The notes under the pieces are model-generated. The model had not been told where the DNA came from, searched no databases, and saw nothing but the letters and a program-made list of their open reading frames with translations. Source: a virus. From it: DNA of 24,089 bases. The stretch is taken from IMG/VR virus record IMGVR_UViG_3300027963_000332, positions 1 through 24,089 of that record. One strand, 5' to 3'. Numbering within the stretch: the first letter of the stretch is position 1; the number at the start of each line of letters is the position of its first letter. Positions 6,340 to 13,439 of the stretch are shown in pieces. The translations under genes and the position numbers were made by a program.

Positions 6340-6506
6340 GAGTTATCTTCTTTCTTGGTGAGTGCGCCGATCAAGTGCAGAACTAATGCCCCAACAGTGA
6401 GCCAGATCACGACCCGTTGGATAGCCCCAGACAACGTGAGAATGGTGGTGACAGAAGCAGCGATTGTCCACAGCAACGCATGGAACTCACCCCACAACTT
6501 CATCAT
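6336..6506 (-). CDS. Small membrane protein, candidate holin
   Basis: This 56-residue ORF is short but well supported. ATG at 6506 overlaps the stop of the stalk protein (ATGA), and its own TGA overlaps the start of the next membrane protein. It has two hydrophobic stretches, about residues 10-26 (LLWTIAASVTTILTLS) and 32-49 (VVIWLTVGALVLHLIGAL), then a Lys-Lys-Glu-Asp tail, consistent with a two-segment holin or accessory lysis protein. Adjacent ATG codons at 6506 and 6503 are alternative starts. Tandem start codons resemble dual-start holins, but there is no sign of a regulatory pair here. Confidence 0.72.
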   Translation of the reverse strand: MMKLWGEFHALLWTIAASVTTILTLSGAIQRVVIWLTVGALVLHLIGALTKKEDNS

Positions 6507-7912
6507 CGATTCCTTCGGATTGGTGCAGGGGCTGACACCAAGAATACAGCACCCAAGGCAATCAGCGCACGTCGAGTTTTGATTGGCACAGTCTGATTCG
6601 TCATCACATAATCATCAGCGAAACCTTCAAACAGATTCAACACAGCCTCAAACGCTTTACGCACTTTGGTTGGTGCTTCTTGTACAGCAGCCACCAACTC
6701 GGTTGCCTGCTCGGTGGTCAACTCCTCGACTGCAACCTGCTCAAATACTTGTTCGGCTTCAGCATTGGTCAACACTTCCAGCACTGCCGGTTCGGATGCA
6801 ACGGAGACGGCTTGGTCAGGTGTGAGGTCGAAAGCGAGCAGCTCTGTGATGATGGCTTGAACTTGGGCTGGGGTTGCCTGGTCTATGTCGGCTAGGGCTT
6901 CGACTACGGCTTGATCGCTGATGGGTGGCAATGGTGCGTCAGGTTCAGGTGCGCTCGTCTGGGGGGCTTGTGGTGGTTCTGGGAGGGTGGTTTGGGGTGG
7001 GGGCAGGGTCGTTGTTGGAGGTGTCGTAGTGGTCGAGGGGTTTGTAGCAGGAACAGTTGTTGGTGCGACAGTCGTAGAAGTTGTTGTGGTTTTTAATGTT
7101 GTCTCCGTTGTTGTGGTTTCAGGGATGGTGGTATCTGGAATGGTGGTGGTTTCAGGCACCGTTGTTTCAGCGATTGTAGTAGTCGTAGTGGTGGTAGTCG
7201 TTTCAGGGATGGTCGTTTCAGGGATGGTCGTTTCAGGGATGGTCGTTTCAGGGATGGTCGTTTCAGGGATGGTCGTTTCAGGGATAGTTGTTTCAGGGAT
7301 AGTGGTAGTAGTCGTAGTGGTAGTCGTAGTGGTGGTAGTTGTTTCAGGGATGGTGGTAGTCGTAGTGGTAGTAGTTGTGGGTGCAACGAGCGTTGTGGTG
7401 AATGCACCGTCAGGAACCATCTCCCAGCCTTGGCCATCAATGTTCCACGCAAGAAGTATGCATGTTCCACCACCGTTTTCGTACATCCAAAGATCGAGTG
7501 GCTGACTGCCTGCAACAATGTCTATCTGCCCTGACTCCATCCAAGTGCAACCCTGATCAGACCAGTTGCCCCATTCATTGCCACCGATACTGATGGTGCC
7601 ACCGTCATCGGAAGCCAACCAAAACTCAATGGTTTGATGCTCTGGGATCGTGATGAACCCTGTCATGTGAACCATGAACAAGTCATCGGTGCAGTTCTGA
7701 TACGGCTCACCGTCGTAGCTTCGATTGATGTTGTTCTCAATCTCATAACCACAAATCGGATACACACTGTCAGACCTGACAGGAGGAATCTCGTCGATGG
7801 TGTAGTAGCTGGTGTTCAGCCCAGGAACAGGTTCAGCAGAAACAGGTGAAACAAACGACCAAGCTGTAGCCAACAACGCTGGCGCAACAATCAACCAACG
7901 AGAAGTACGCAC
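6503..7912 (-). CDS. Exported PA14-like protein with Thr-rich stalk and C-terminal membrane anchor
   Basis: The 469-residue product has an N-terminal signal peptide (basic start, hydrophobic 7-22, cleavage likely after VSPVSA at 21-26). Residues about 33-170 resemble a PA14 carbohydrate-binding domain: TSYYTIDEIPPV, an Ile-Glu-Phe-Trp-Leu-Ala-Ser-Asp-Asp-Gly-Gly block (95-105) and LWMYENGGGT. Four Cys (54, 74, 122, 151) could form two disulfides. Residues about 175-340 are a Thr/Pro-rich, low-charge linker with poly-Thr runs and seven tandem IPETT units. After a helical acidic domain (about 345-435) there is a hydrophobic segment (about 449-463) and a basic Arg-Arg-Asn-Arg end, giving a membrane-anchored, outward-facing protein. 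The start looks like GTG. It is followed immediately by holin-like genes. Confidence 0.75.
   Translation of the reverse strand: MRTSRWLIVAPALLATAWSFVSPVSAEPVPGLNTSYYTIDEIPPVRSDSVYPICGYEIENNINRSYDGEPYQNCTDDLFMVHMTGFITIPEHQTIEFWLASDDGGTISIGGNEWGNWSDQGCTWMESGQIDIVAGSQPLDLWMYENGGGTCILLAWNIDGQGWEMVPDGAFTTTLVAPTTTTTTTTTIPETTTTTTTTTTTTTTIPETTIPETTIPETTIPETTIPETTIPETTIPETTTTTTTTTIAETTVPETTTIPDTTIPETTTTETTLKTTTTSTTVAPTTVPATNPSTTTTPPTTTLPPPQTTLPEPPQAPQTSAPEPDAPLPPISDQAVVEALADIDQATPAQVQAIITELLAFDLTPDQAVSVASEPAVLEVLTNAEAEQVFEQVAVEELTTEQATELVAAVQEAPTKVRKAFEAVLNLFEGFADDYVMTNQTVPIKTRRALIALGAVFLVSAPAPIRRNR
7201..7305 (-). repeat. Seven tandem 15-bp repeats (IPETT)
   Basis: The unit tttcagggatggtcg on the + strand repeats at 7201, 7216, 7231, 7246, 7261, 7276 and 7291. 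The first five are identical and the last two vary slightly. Triplet-rich Thr codon runs flank it on both sides. It encodes tandem IPETT within the stalk. Such direct repeats are prone to slippage, so the stalk length likely varies. Confidence 0.95.
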
Positions 7913-7917
7913 ATTAT

Positions 7918-8118
7918 TTAGCCCAACAATAGTTTGGCTTCGTCAGCAGTTATTCCAAGTTTGCTGAGCACAACTTGTTTAGCAGCTTCTTCAATCAAAT
8001 AAATGGCATTGCGTTTTTCTAAAACTTTTTCATCAATCTCTTCATGAGTAAGTATTTCGTCGCCATCTTTCCAACCAATGTATTCCAAGGCAATACGGAG
8101 TTCATCACGGTTCATCAT
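7918..8118 (-). CDS. Small unknown phage protein
   Basis: This 66-residue acidic, helical product has two tandem start codons and overlaps the upstream stop by four bases (ATGA). It contains YIGWKDGDEILTHEEIDEKV and ends with a helix and an alanine/leucine-rich tail. I recognise no family. It is AT-rich, uses many A- or T-ending codons, and lies between a tail gene and the exported surface-type protein. Confidence 0.6.
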   Translation of the reverse strand: MMNRDELRIALEYIGWKDGDEILTHEEIDEKVLEKRNAIYLIEEAAKQVVLSKLGITADEAKLLLG

Positions 8119-8558
8119 GCTGGGCCGATGTCCTCTACCCAGAAGTCAAGTGGGCTGTAAATAGTTCCTGTACCTGCACCACATTTGGCGCGTATTTTTC
8201 TTGTCACTGTTCCTGCGCTTTCAGTAGAAATATAGGTTAAAAGTTGATAAGTGTAATTACCGCCACCAGGTACATAAAGGTTGATTTGACCTTTAATGTT
8301 GTTGCTTGAATCAGTAACATAAGTTTCTAGTGTGCCAGCTGCTGTTGAGTTGGAAGCGTAAGCAACAAAAGTGTATTTGTAGTAACGGTTGGCAACTGCT
8401 GTAAATGACAAAGATAATCCAATGTCTCCGACTACTGTTGTGAGTCCTCCGTTTGTTCCGAGTGTTGCAAAAGCCATAATGCCACGAGGAAGACGGTTCT
8501 GCTGCGCAGCAGTAAGAACTGCCCCAACTGTGAAATCGGTGTTCGGATTGATCGCCAT
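8115..8558 (-). CDS. Small tail-region virion protein
   Basis: The 147-residue product starts MAINPNTDFTVGAVLTAAQQ and continues NRLPRG, an opening I associate with small virion proteins found near the tail tip of actinophages. The rest is Ser/Thr/Tyr/Asn-rich with likely beta strands (YYKYTFVAYASN, YTYQLLTYIST) and ends with a Lys-Ile-Arg-Ala-Lys-Cys-Gly-Ala segment, as expected for a small beta-sandwich domain such as a fibre head or carbohydrate-binding piece. The ATG at 8558 has AGGAG upstream. A longer in-frame reading would overlap the minor tail gene and is not needed. The gene is more AT-rich than its neighbours. Confidence 0.72.
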   Translation of the reverse strand: MAINPNTDFTVGAVLTAAQQNRLPRGIMAFATLGTNGGLTTVVGDIGLSLSFTAVANRYYKYTFVAYASNSTAAGTLETYVTDSSNNIKGQINLYVPGGGNYTYQLLTYISTESAGTVTRKIRAKCGAGTGTIYSPLDFWVEDIGPA

Positions 8559-8565
8559 AATGCTC

Positions 8566-9813
8566 CTATTGTAGTCCGTAATCGGGGTTATCAAGGTTGG
8601 ATGTATCCAGCACAAAGGCTAGCCGAATCTGACCCAACCCAACCGTCACATCATGCCGAATGGGGTTGATGCTGTGGCGAATAGATTCGACAACCACGTT
8701 CTGTGAAACCGTAGAAGGCGAACCAACATTGAATGTCTTTGACACCGACACCAAATCACCAATCTCCAACCCAGCCACAACCTCCTGCTGTGCAGCCGTC
8801 AACGCATTCAACAACACAGTGAACCCCGAGAAGTTCACTGTCGGATTCTCAAACTTAGACACCAAAAAATTGGCTAACGCCTGATCAGCAACACCATCAT
8901 CAACCAACGGCAAATCAGTTAACGACACAGTTTTGATCCCATACTCACCTTGAGACGCAGTGCCATTAGCAACCGCAACATCAACCCCACCAGCAACCGA
9001 AACAGTCACACGATTCAACACCGTCTCAGCACCATACTCATTTGTCAAAGACTGAATAGGCAACCCAGCCGTACCACCAAAGTTTGCAACAGCAGAACCA
9101 GACGCAGCACCAACCCGAGCATCAAAGTTCAACAACCCAGAACGACCAACAAACAAACGCCCACCCTCAGCCACAGCCAGATCATTCAACGCCTGCAACA
9201 CATTCGTCCCATCGTCATACGGGAAATCACCACAAGTTGCCACACCTGTCTCAATGCTTCGCAGAGCTGTCGAGAACGAAACTTCGTTGAGATTGAGGAT
9301 GGCGTTCACCCGTGCCGAAGTTAATTGTTCAGATGGGGTGAACGCTTCAAATGTGGCTTGACCTAGTTGACCGAGCGCATCAGTTGACATGATCGTTGCT
9401 GTTGACAGGTTTGGATCGGCATAGTCAATGTTTAAGTCGTACACAAACCCTGAGAACATTGCTTGCGTACCGGCAGTTCCTCCGTACACCTCAAACTTGC
9501 GACGTGGTGCGATACCCACAGTGCCACCGGAATACCATGCCGAGGAAGTATTTAGTGGATCAAAGTATCGATCTGCTGCACGATCATCAGCAACAATCGT
9601 GCAACTCGATGAAGGAAACGAATCAAGTTGACTAGAACGACCACGATTGATATTGATGTTCGTCACATACTGTGTGATGTCCACAAAATCTGTGGAACCA
9701 TCCAACACAGCGAACCCATCCATCTCCGAAGTATCAAGCACAAAAGCGTTGGCAATAAACCCCACATCCAACAACACCTTGTACGTTGAACCCCACTTCG
9801 CCGCCTTAGCCAT
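8566..9813 (-). CDS. Minor tail protein (tail tip / distal tail component)
   Basis: The 415-residue product directly follows the tape measure, the normal place for tail tip proteins. It has an N-terminal DITQYVTNININRGRSSQLD (about 45-64) and FSGFVYDLNIDYADPNLSTA (about 119-138), then a region with ALNDLAVAEGGRLFVGRSGL. These match actinophage minor tail proteins of the Gp37/baseplate-like type in which the beginning of the protein resembles a distal tail domain. The motif Phe-Val-Leu-Asp-Thr-Ser-x-Met/Leu-Asp occurs at both ends (near residue 24 and near residue 402). The identity of the receptor-binding part is not clear, and no depolymerase or enzyme motif is visible. Confidence 0.82.
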   Translation of the reverse strand: MAKAAKWGSTYKVLLDVGFIANAFVLDTSEMDGFAVLDGSTDFVDITQYVTNININRGRSSQLDSFPSSSCTIVADDRAADRYFDPLNTSSAWYSGGTVGIAPRRKFEVYGGTAGTQAMFSGFVYDLNIDYADPNLSTATIMSTDALGQLGQATFEAFTPSEQLTSARVNAILNLNEVSFSTALRSIETGVATCGDFPYDDGTNVLQALNDLAVAEGGRLFVGRSGLLNFDARVGAASGSAVANFGGTAGLPIQSLTNEYGAETVLNRVTVSVAGGVDVAVANGTASQGEYGIKTVSLTDLPLVDDGVADQALANFLVSKFENPTVNFSGFTVLLNALTAAQQEVVAGLEIGDLVSVSKTFNVGSPSTVSQNVVVESIRHSINPIRHDVTVGLGQIRLAFVLDTSNLDNPDYGLQ

Positions 9814-12101
9814 TAGCGAACTCCCACAAAACCGCCAAAAGTATTGCCACCATTAAGCCTTCCAAAGTCAACCAACAAATCATTAATCTCTTGAGCCACA
9901 ATCCCTGGAGAACTAACCAAACCAGCGTTCACATTTACAACAAAACCACCACCACCTTGCTCGGGACGACCAGTGAACCCAGCGTTACCAGTCACAGTTC
10001 CAGGAATCGTATTAGCAGAACCAGCCATCGGATTATTCAAATTAAAATTGCCAGTAATTTTTGGATACAATGCAGCGATCTTCCCAGCAGCCTCAATCGC
10101 AGCCGCATATCTGTCTAACGCCTCAGCCTCACGATCAATCGCATCAGCCGCAGCATCAGACGCAGCAGCCTGATCCACCTTCGCATCCTTCAACTGTTCA
10201 GTCAAAGTTTTGTAAGTCTCCGAATCTGGCAACGCACCAAAGATCGCTTCATTCAACAAACCCTGTTTCTTATTCAACCCATCAGTCGCCTCAGCCTGTA
10301 CATCCACAGCATCAGCACTTGACAACTTCGCCTCAGCCAACAAAATCTCAGCATCACGAATCTCTTGAGGTGTGGAACCTGTCATCAAACGAAGATCAGA
10401 CAACTCCTTCTCTGCATCAGTAACACCAAACACAGCCTGTTCAACATCAAACTTTGCGTTAGCCAAATTAGTTTCAGCCGCCAACAACTCTTCTGGCGTT
10501 GATCGAGCACGACGACGAACACGTGCCAATTCTTTCTCAGCATCAGCAACAGCCTGAACACTTGCGGCTTGATTCTGTTTAGCCTTAGCAACACCAATCT
10601 CCCCTTCACGAATATCCCTAGGATCAGCACCCTTCTTAGCCCTCACATCAGCCAAGTTCTTTTCTGCATCCGTAACAGCTTGAATGGACTTTTCTACACC
10701 AAGATTGGCACGATCCAATCCACGCTGAGCCTGATCCAAATCCTTTGAAGCATCCTTAGCCTGTTTTGAATCAGCACCAAACCCAGCCACCGCAGCATCC
10801 AACGCAGCCTGAGAATCAATCACACCCTGGTTAGCATCCACCAACGACTGAGCAGCCTTCACCGAATCCTTCTGCGCATTAGTGTACGACTTCTGTGCAG
10901 AGTTGGATGTCTTCAACGCATCCGTGTATTCCTTCAACTTCTCTGTCGCAGTCTTCACAGCCTTAGCCACACCGCCACCCCCGTCAAACGTATCTGATGT
11001 GATCTTGCCAGTCTTGTTGAACATTCGCTCTGCTTGATCGGCAGTTATCAACTCAGTTTTGAAGTTGTTGATTGGTACAGCAATTTTGTCAAACGAAGCT
11101 CTAAGTTTGTCAATATCGATTGCTGTTCCTGTCAAGGCTTTGAATGCGTCCTTGGCTGCTTGACCTGCTGAGAATGGTGCCTCAGCAGTGGCCTTAGCAA
11201 AATAGTAAGCCTTGTATAAAACATTGACTAATTGCGCACCAGCAATAGTCATGTTTTTGAACGCTGCAACAACCGATGTTCCGGCACTGCCAGATTCAAA
11301 GATCAGTTGCTGGAACCCTGCAATCAAACCGTCTTCACCAATAACAGTGGTGATTCGTTGAACAGCAGGAGCAACTTTGTCCACTAGGAACTTTGCGAAC
11401 TGATCCAAGTATGGGAGCAAGGCTGCACCAATCGTTTCAACAATCTCACCGAACTGTCCTCTTATGATTTTTAATCTGCCACCAAATGTGTTAGCAGCAG
11501 TCGCAGCCGCACCACCAAAGGTCGCAGTCAACGACTCCAACACCGCCTGGAAGTCTTTGGACTTGACCACATTCTCATCGATTGGCACACCCAACTTCTT
11601 CAACGCTGTGAAGTTGCCCAAACTGGCCTTGCCCAAACTTATGCTCACAGCCGTCAAGTCGTTTCCTGTGGCTGCTGCAATATCTTGTGACAAACTCAGC
11701 AGACCTGTTGCTTTGTTGTAGTCACCAGTTGCGCGAGTCAACCCACTCAACGCTGCTCGAAGGTTCGTATCAGACTCACCAGTCAACAGTTGTTGAGTGG
11801 CAATCAATCGTTCTGTGGATTCAATCAACTGATCACTAGCACCAAAAGTCGTGCGCAACTGTTTAGCCAACAATGCCTGTGACTTCTCATCTTCCATTGC
11901 AGCCTGAACTGCTTTTGTGGCGAATGCACTCACAGCACCGAACGCAGCTGCACCAGCAATCGCCATTGTTTTGAATGAGGGCAACAAACTAGACACCTGG
12001 GTCTTCAACCCACCCATGCCATCGTTGACTTGTTTAATGCCCTTCTTGTATTGATCAGCGTCAGCAAGGAACCGAACAACAAAGGTACGTGCGCCAGCCA
12101 T
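9813..12101 (-). CDS. Tape measure protein
   Basis: The 762-residue product is the longest gene here and would set tail length and line the tail tube. Residues 1-45 are the ordered start (RTFVVRFLADADQYKKGIKQ). Residues 45-65 are hydrophobic, residues 70-350 hold helical parts including TFGGRLKIIRGQFGEIVETI (205-224), a common tape measure motif, and residues 385-675 are a long coiled coil. Within this, three exact 42-residue repeats carry the AlaGluLys element starting at Asp478, Asp520 and Asp562, each followed by an Arg-rich stretch and a Ser-Thr/Ala-Asp-Pro turn. The end is Gly/Asn-rich. Using the usual 0.15 nm per residue, a tail near 110-115 nm is expected. It abuts the next gene by a TAATG overlap. 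Confidence 0.93.
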   Translation of the reverse strand: MAGARTFVVRFLADADQYKKGIKQVNDGMGGLKTQVSSLLPSFKTMAIAGAAAFGAVSAFATKAVQAAMEDEKSQALLAKQLRTTFGASDQLIESTERLIATQQLLTGESDTNLRAALSGLTRATGDYNKATGLLSLSQDIAAATGNDLTAVSISLGKASLGNFTALKKLGVPIDENVVKSKDFQAVLESLTATFGGAAATAANTFGGRLKIIRGQFGEIVETIGAALLPYLDQFAKFLVDKVAPAVQRITTVIGEDGLIAGFQQLIFESGSAGTSVVAAFKNMTIAGAQLVNVLYKAYYFAKATAEAPFSAGQAAKDAFKALTGTAIDIDKLRASFDKIAVPINNFKTELITADQAERMFNKTGKITSDTFDGGGGVAKAVKTATEKLKEYTDALKTSNSAQKSYTNAQKDSVKAAQSLVDANQGVIDSQAALDAAVAGFGADSKQAKDASKDLDQAQRGLDRANLGVEKSIQAVTDAEKNLADVRAKKGADPRDIREGEIGVAKAKQNQAASVQAVADAEKELARVRRRARSTPEELLAAETNLANAKFDVEQAVFGVTDAEKELSDLRLMTGSTPQEIRDAEILLAEAKLSSADAVDVQAEATDGLNKKQGLLNEAIFGALPDSETYKTLTEQLKDAKVDQAAASDAAADAIDREAEALDRYAAAIEAAGKIAALYPKITGNFNLNNPMAGSANTIPGTVTGNAGFTGRPEQGGGGFVVNVNAGLVSSPGIVAQEINDLLVDFGRLNGGNTFGGFVGVR

Positions 12102-12110
12102 ACGCCAATT

Positions 12111-12815
12111 CTAGATGACATCCTCACAAGCCGAGCGCAAGGCACGGAAGTCAGCCAACACAGCAGACCACAATGCTTTACCTTCAAGACCGTCATACTT
12201 CGTTAATACTTTGCCTGCATCCCACCACGCATCATTCATCTCAACACCAACAGTGCGCTTGCGTCGAGGTTGAGCAGACTGACGTGGTGACGCTGGTGTT
12301 GGGTTGCGTGCAGGTTCGTATTGGAAGTTGGTGTCAATGAACTTTCCTGATTGTTCGTGGAACTCCCAAGGTTGATCTGGTGCATGTTGTGGAAGGTAGA
12401 AGATACGTGCAGCATCCTTGGTTGCAGGGTCACCAACAAGATTGAGTCGTTCATGCAACTCAGCCCACACAGCACGCCACAGCCCTGCCGGTACACGCTC
12501 AGCCAACGGCAAAACTAAGTGATAGTGAGGGTCATCTAGTCGATGCGAATAGGTGGAGTAGGCGAGATACTCGTAGCCGTCGAGGTTGGCGTTGGCAAAT
12601 GATTCACCGTCCATGTCAACGACCAACGCTTCAATAAACCTGATCGCAGTATTACCGCGAGTCCTACCCTGGTAGTACTCAACAGGTGACCACAACGCAC
12701 CATCAGACTTGTGTGAGTTCTCCTCATGGTGCATCAGGCGTTCCTTGAGGTCATCCCAATTTGAGGCGAACGGCTTCGGCTGAACAGACTTGACCGAATC
12801 AAAATAGACAACCAT
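12111..12815 (-). CDS. Primase/RepB-like (archaeo-eukaryotic primase fold) protein, stand-alone
   Basis: The 234-residue product resembles the catalytic region of phage and plasmid primase-polymerase proteins. It has the acidic metal motif EALVVDMDGESF (about 62-73), then YLAYSTYSHRLDDPHYHLVL and PLAERVP (about 84-110), where the Ser-Thr-x-Ser-His and Tyr-His-Leu-Val-Leu-Pro elements match the second and third motifs of this fold. DAARIFYLPQHAP (about 134-146) is also typical. After about residue 165 it is Pro/Arg-rich and ends with a short helical domain. No helicase motifs are present, so if active it would be a primase alone. The gene has a strong AGGGAGG ribosome-binding site. Its place between tail genes is odd. 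Confidence 0.62.
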   Translation of the reverse strand: MVVYFDSVKSVQPKPFASNWDDLKERLMHHEENSHKSDGALWSPVEYYQGRTRGNTAIRFIEALVVDMDGESFANANLDGYEYLAYSTYSHRLDDPHYHLVLPLAERVPAGLWRAVWAELHERLNLVGDPATKDAARIFYLPQHAPDQPWEFHEQSGKFIDTNFQYEPARNPTPASPRQSAQPRRKRTVGVEMNDAWWDAGKVLTKYDGLEGKALWSAVLADFRALRSACEDVI

Positions 12816-12857
12816 GAACGCCTCCCTATCTACAGGGTAGCGAACCCACAGCCAAAG

Positions 12858-13430
12858 TCAACGATCTTTCAGATTGTCCAACACCCTGTCAATAGCGTTC
12901 AAATACTCCTTGGCGATGTTGTCCTTATTCTTGCGCACAGTAGGCCAAAAGAAGTACCCAGACTTCCCACGATGCCGGAGGAACTGTGTCGTCCTGCCCC
13001 CACCCTTACGCCCCATCTCAGTACCAGCGCGAGACTTAGCCCCAGCCGTCGTCCGATTGGATGAGCCATGTTTGCCACCACCGAACTCGGCACCGAAGAA
13101 CACATCGCCCCTGGTCACCTTGGTCTTGCGACTTCGGTTCGGCTTCGACTTAGATACGAACCCAGACTTCTCCTGCAACTTGATTGTCGGGATGCGGTCA
13201 CGTTGCGCCCTCATGCCCTTCATCACTTCCAACGCCTGACGATTACGGGTCACCGATGCAGCCTCGAAGGTTGCTGCGACAACAAGCAGCTCTGCTACGC
13301 CTTGACTTGCGATTCGTGCTTCTTTGTTGAAGTCAGGATATGTCTTGGCAAGATCGCGAAGGAAGTCTGCAAGACCGTCAATCTGTATTGGGGCATCTCC
13401 TGCATTGAATGATCCTGCTCGACCTGCCAT
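12858..13430 (-). CDS. HK97 gp10-like virion protein (putative tail-completion/neck)
   Basis: The 190-residue basic protein starts with a helical segment (APIQIDGLADFLRDLAKTYP) and ASQGVAELLVVAATFEAASV, then has a long Lys/Arg/Gly-rich central region with VFFGAEFGGGKHGSS and RKGGGRTTQFLRHRGKSGYF, and ends FWPTVRKNKDNIAKEYLNAI. The FGAEFGG element plus the final Phe-Trp-Pro-Thr and helix are typical of gp10-like (tail completion or minor capsid) proteins in actinophages. These usually lie before the tail tube gene, while here the gene follows the chaperone, so the order is unusual. The function is inferred from these motifs. A neck or tail-joining role is most likely. Confidence 0.65.
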   Translation of the reverse strand: MAGRAGSFNAGDAPIQIDGLADFLRDLAKTYPDFNKEARIASQGVAELLVVAATFEAASVTRNRQALEVMKGMRAQRDRIPTIKLQEKSGFVSKSKPNRSRKTKVTRGDVFFGAEFGGGKHGSSNRTTAGAKSRAGTEMGRKGGGRTTQFLRHRGKSGYFFWPTVRKNKDNIAKEYLNAIDRVLDNLKDR

Positions 13431-13439
13431 GCTTCGATA

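Noticed and set aside
7201-7305. CRISPR-like array
   Set aside because: The units are 15 bp with no spacers and encode a protein repeat.
6921-7505. Long Val-rich open frame on the + strand, up to 194 residues
   Set aside because: It is the mirror of the Thr-codon and IPETT repeats on the minus strand and has no plausible protein composition or ribosome-binding site.
8950-9324. 124-residue open frame on the + strand
   Set aside because: It is a shadow of the minor tail gene, and is rich in Arg, Ser, Thr and Asn with no fold or motif.
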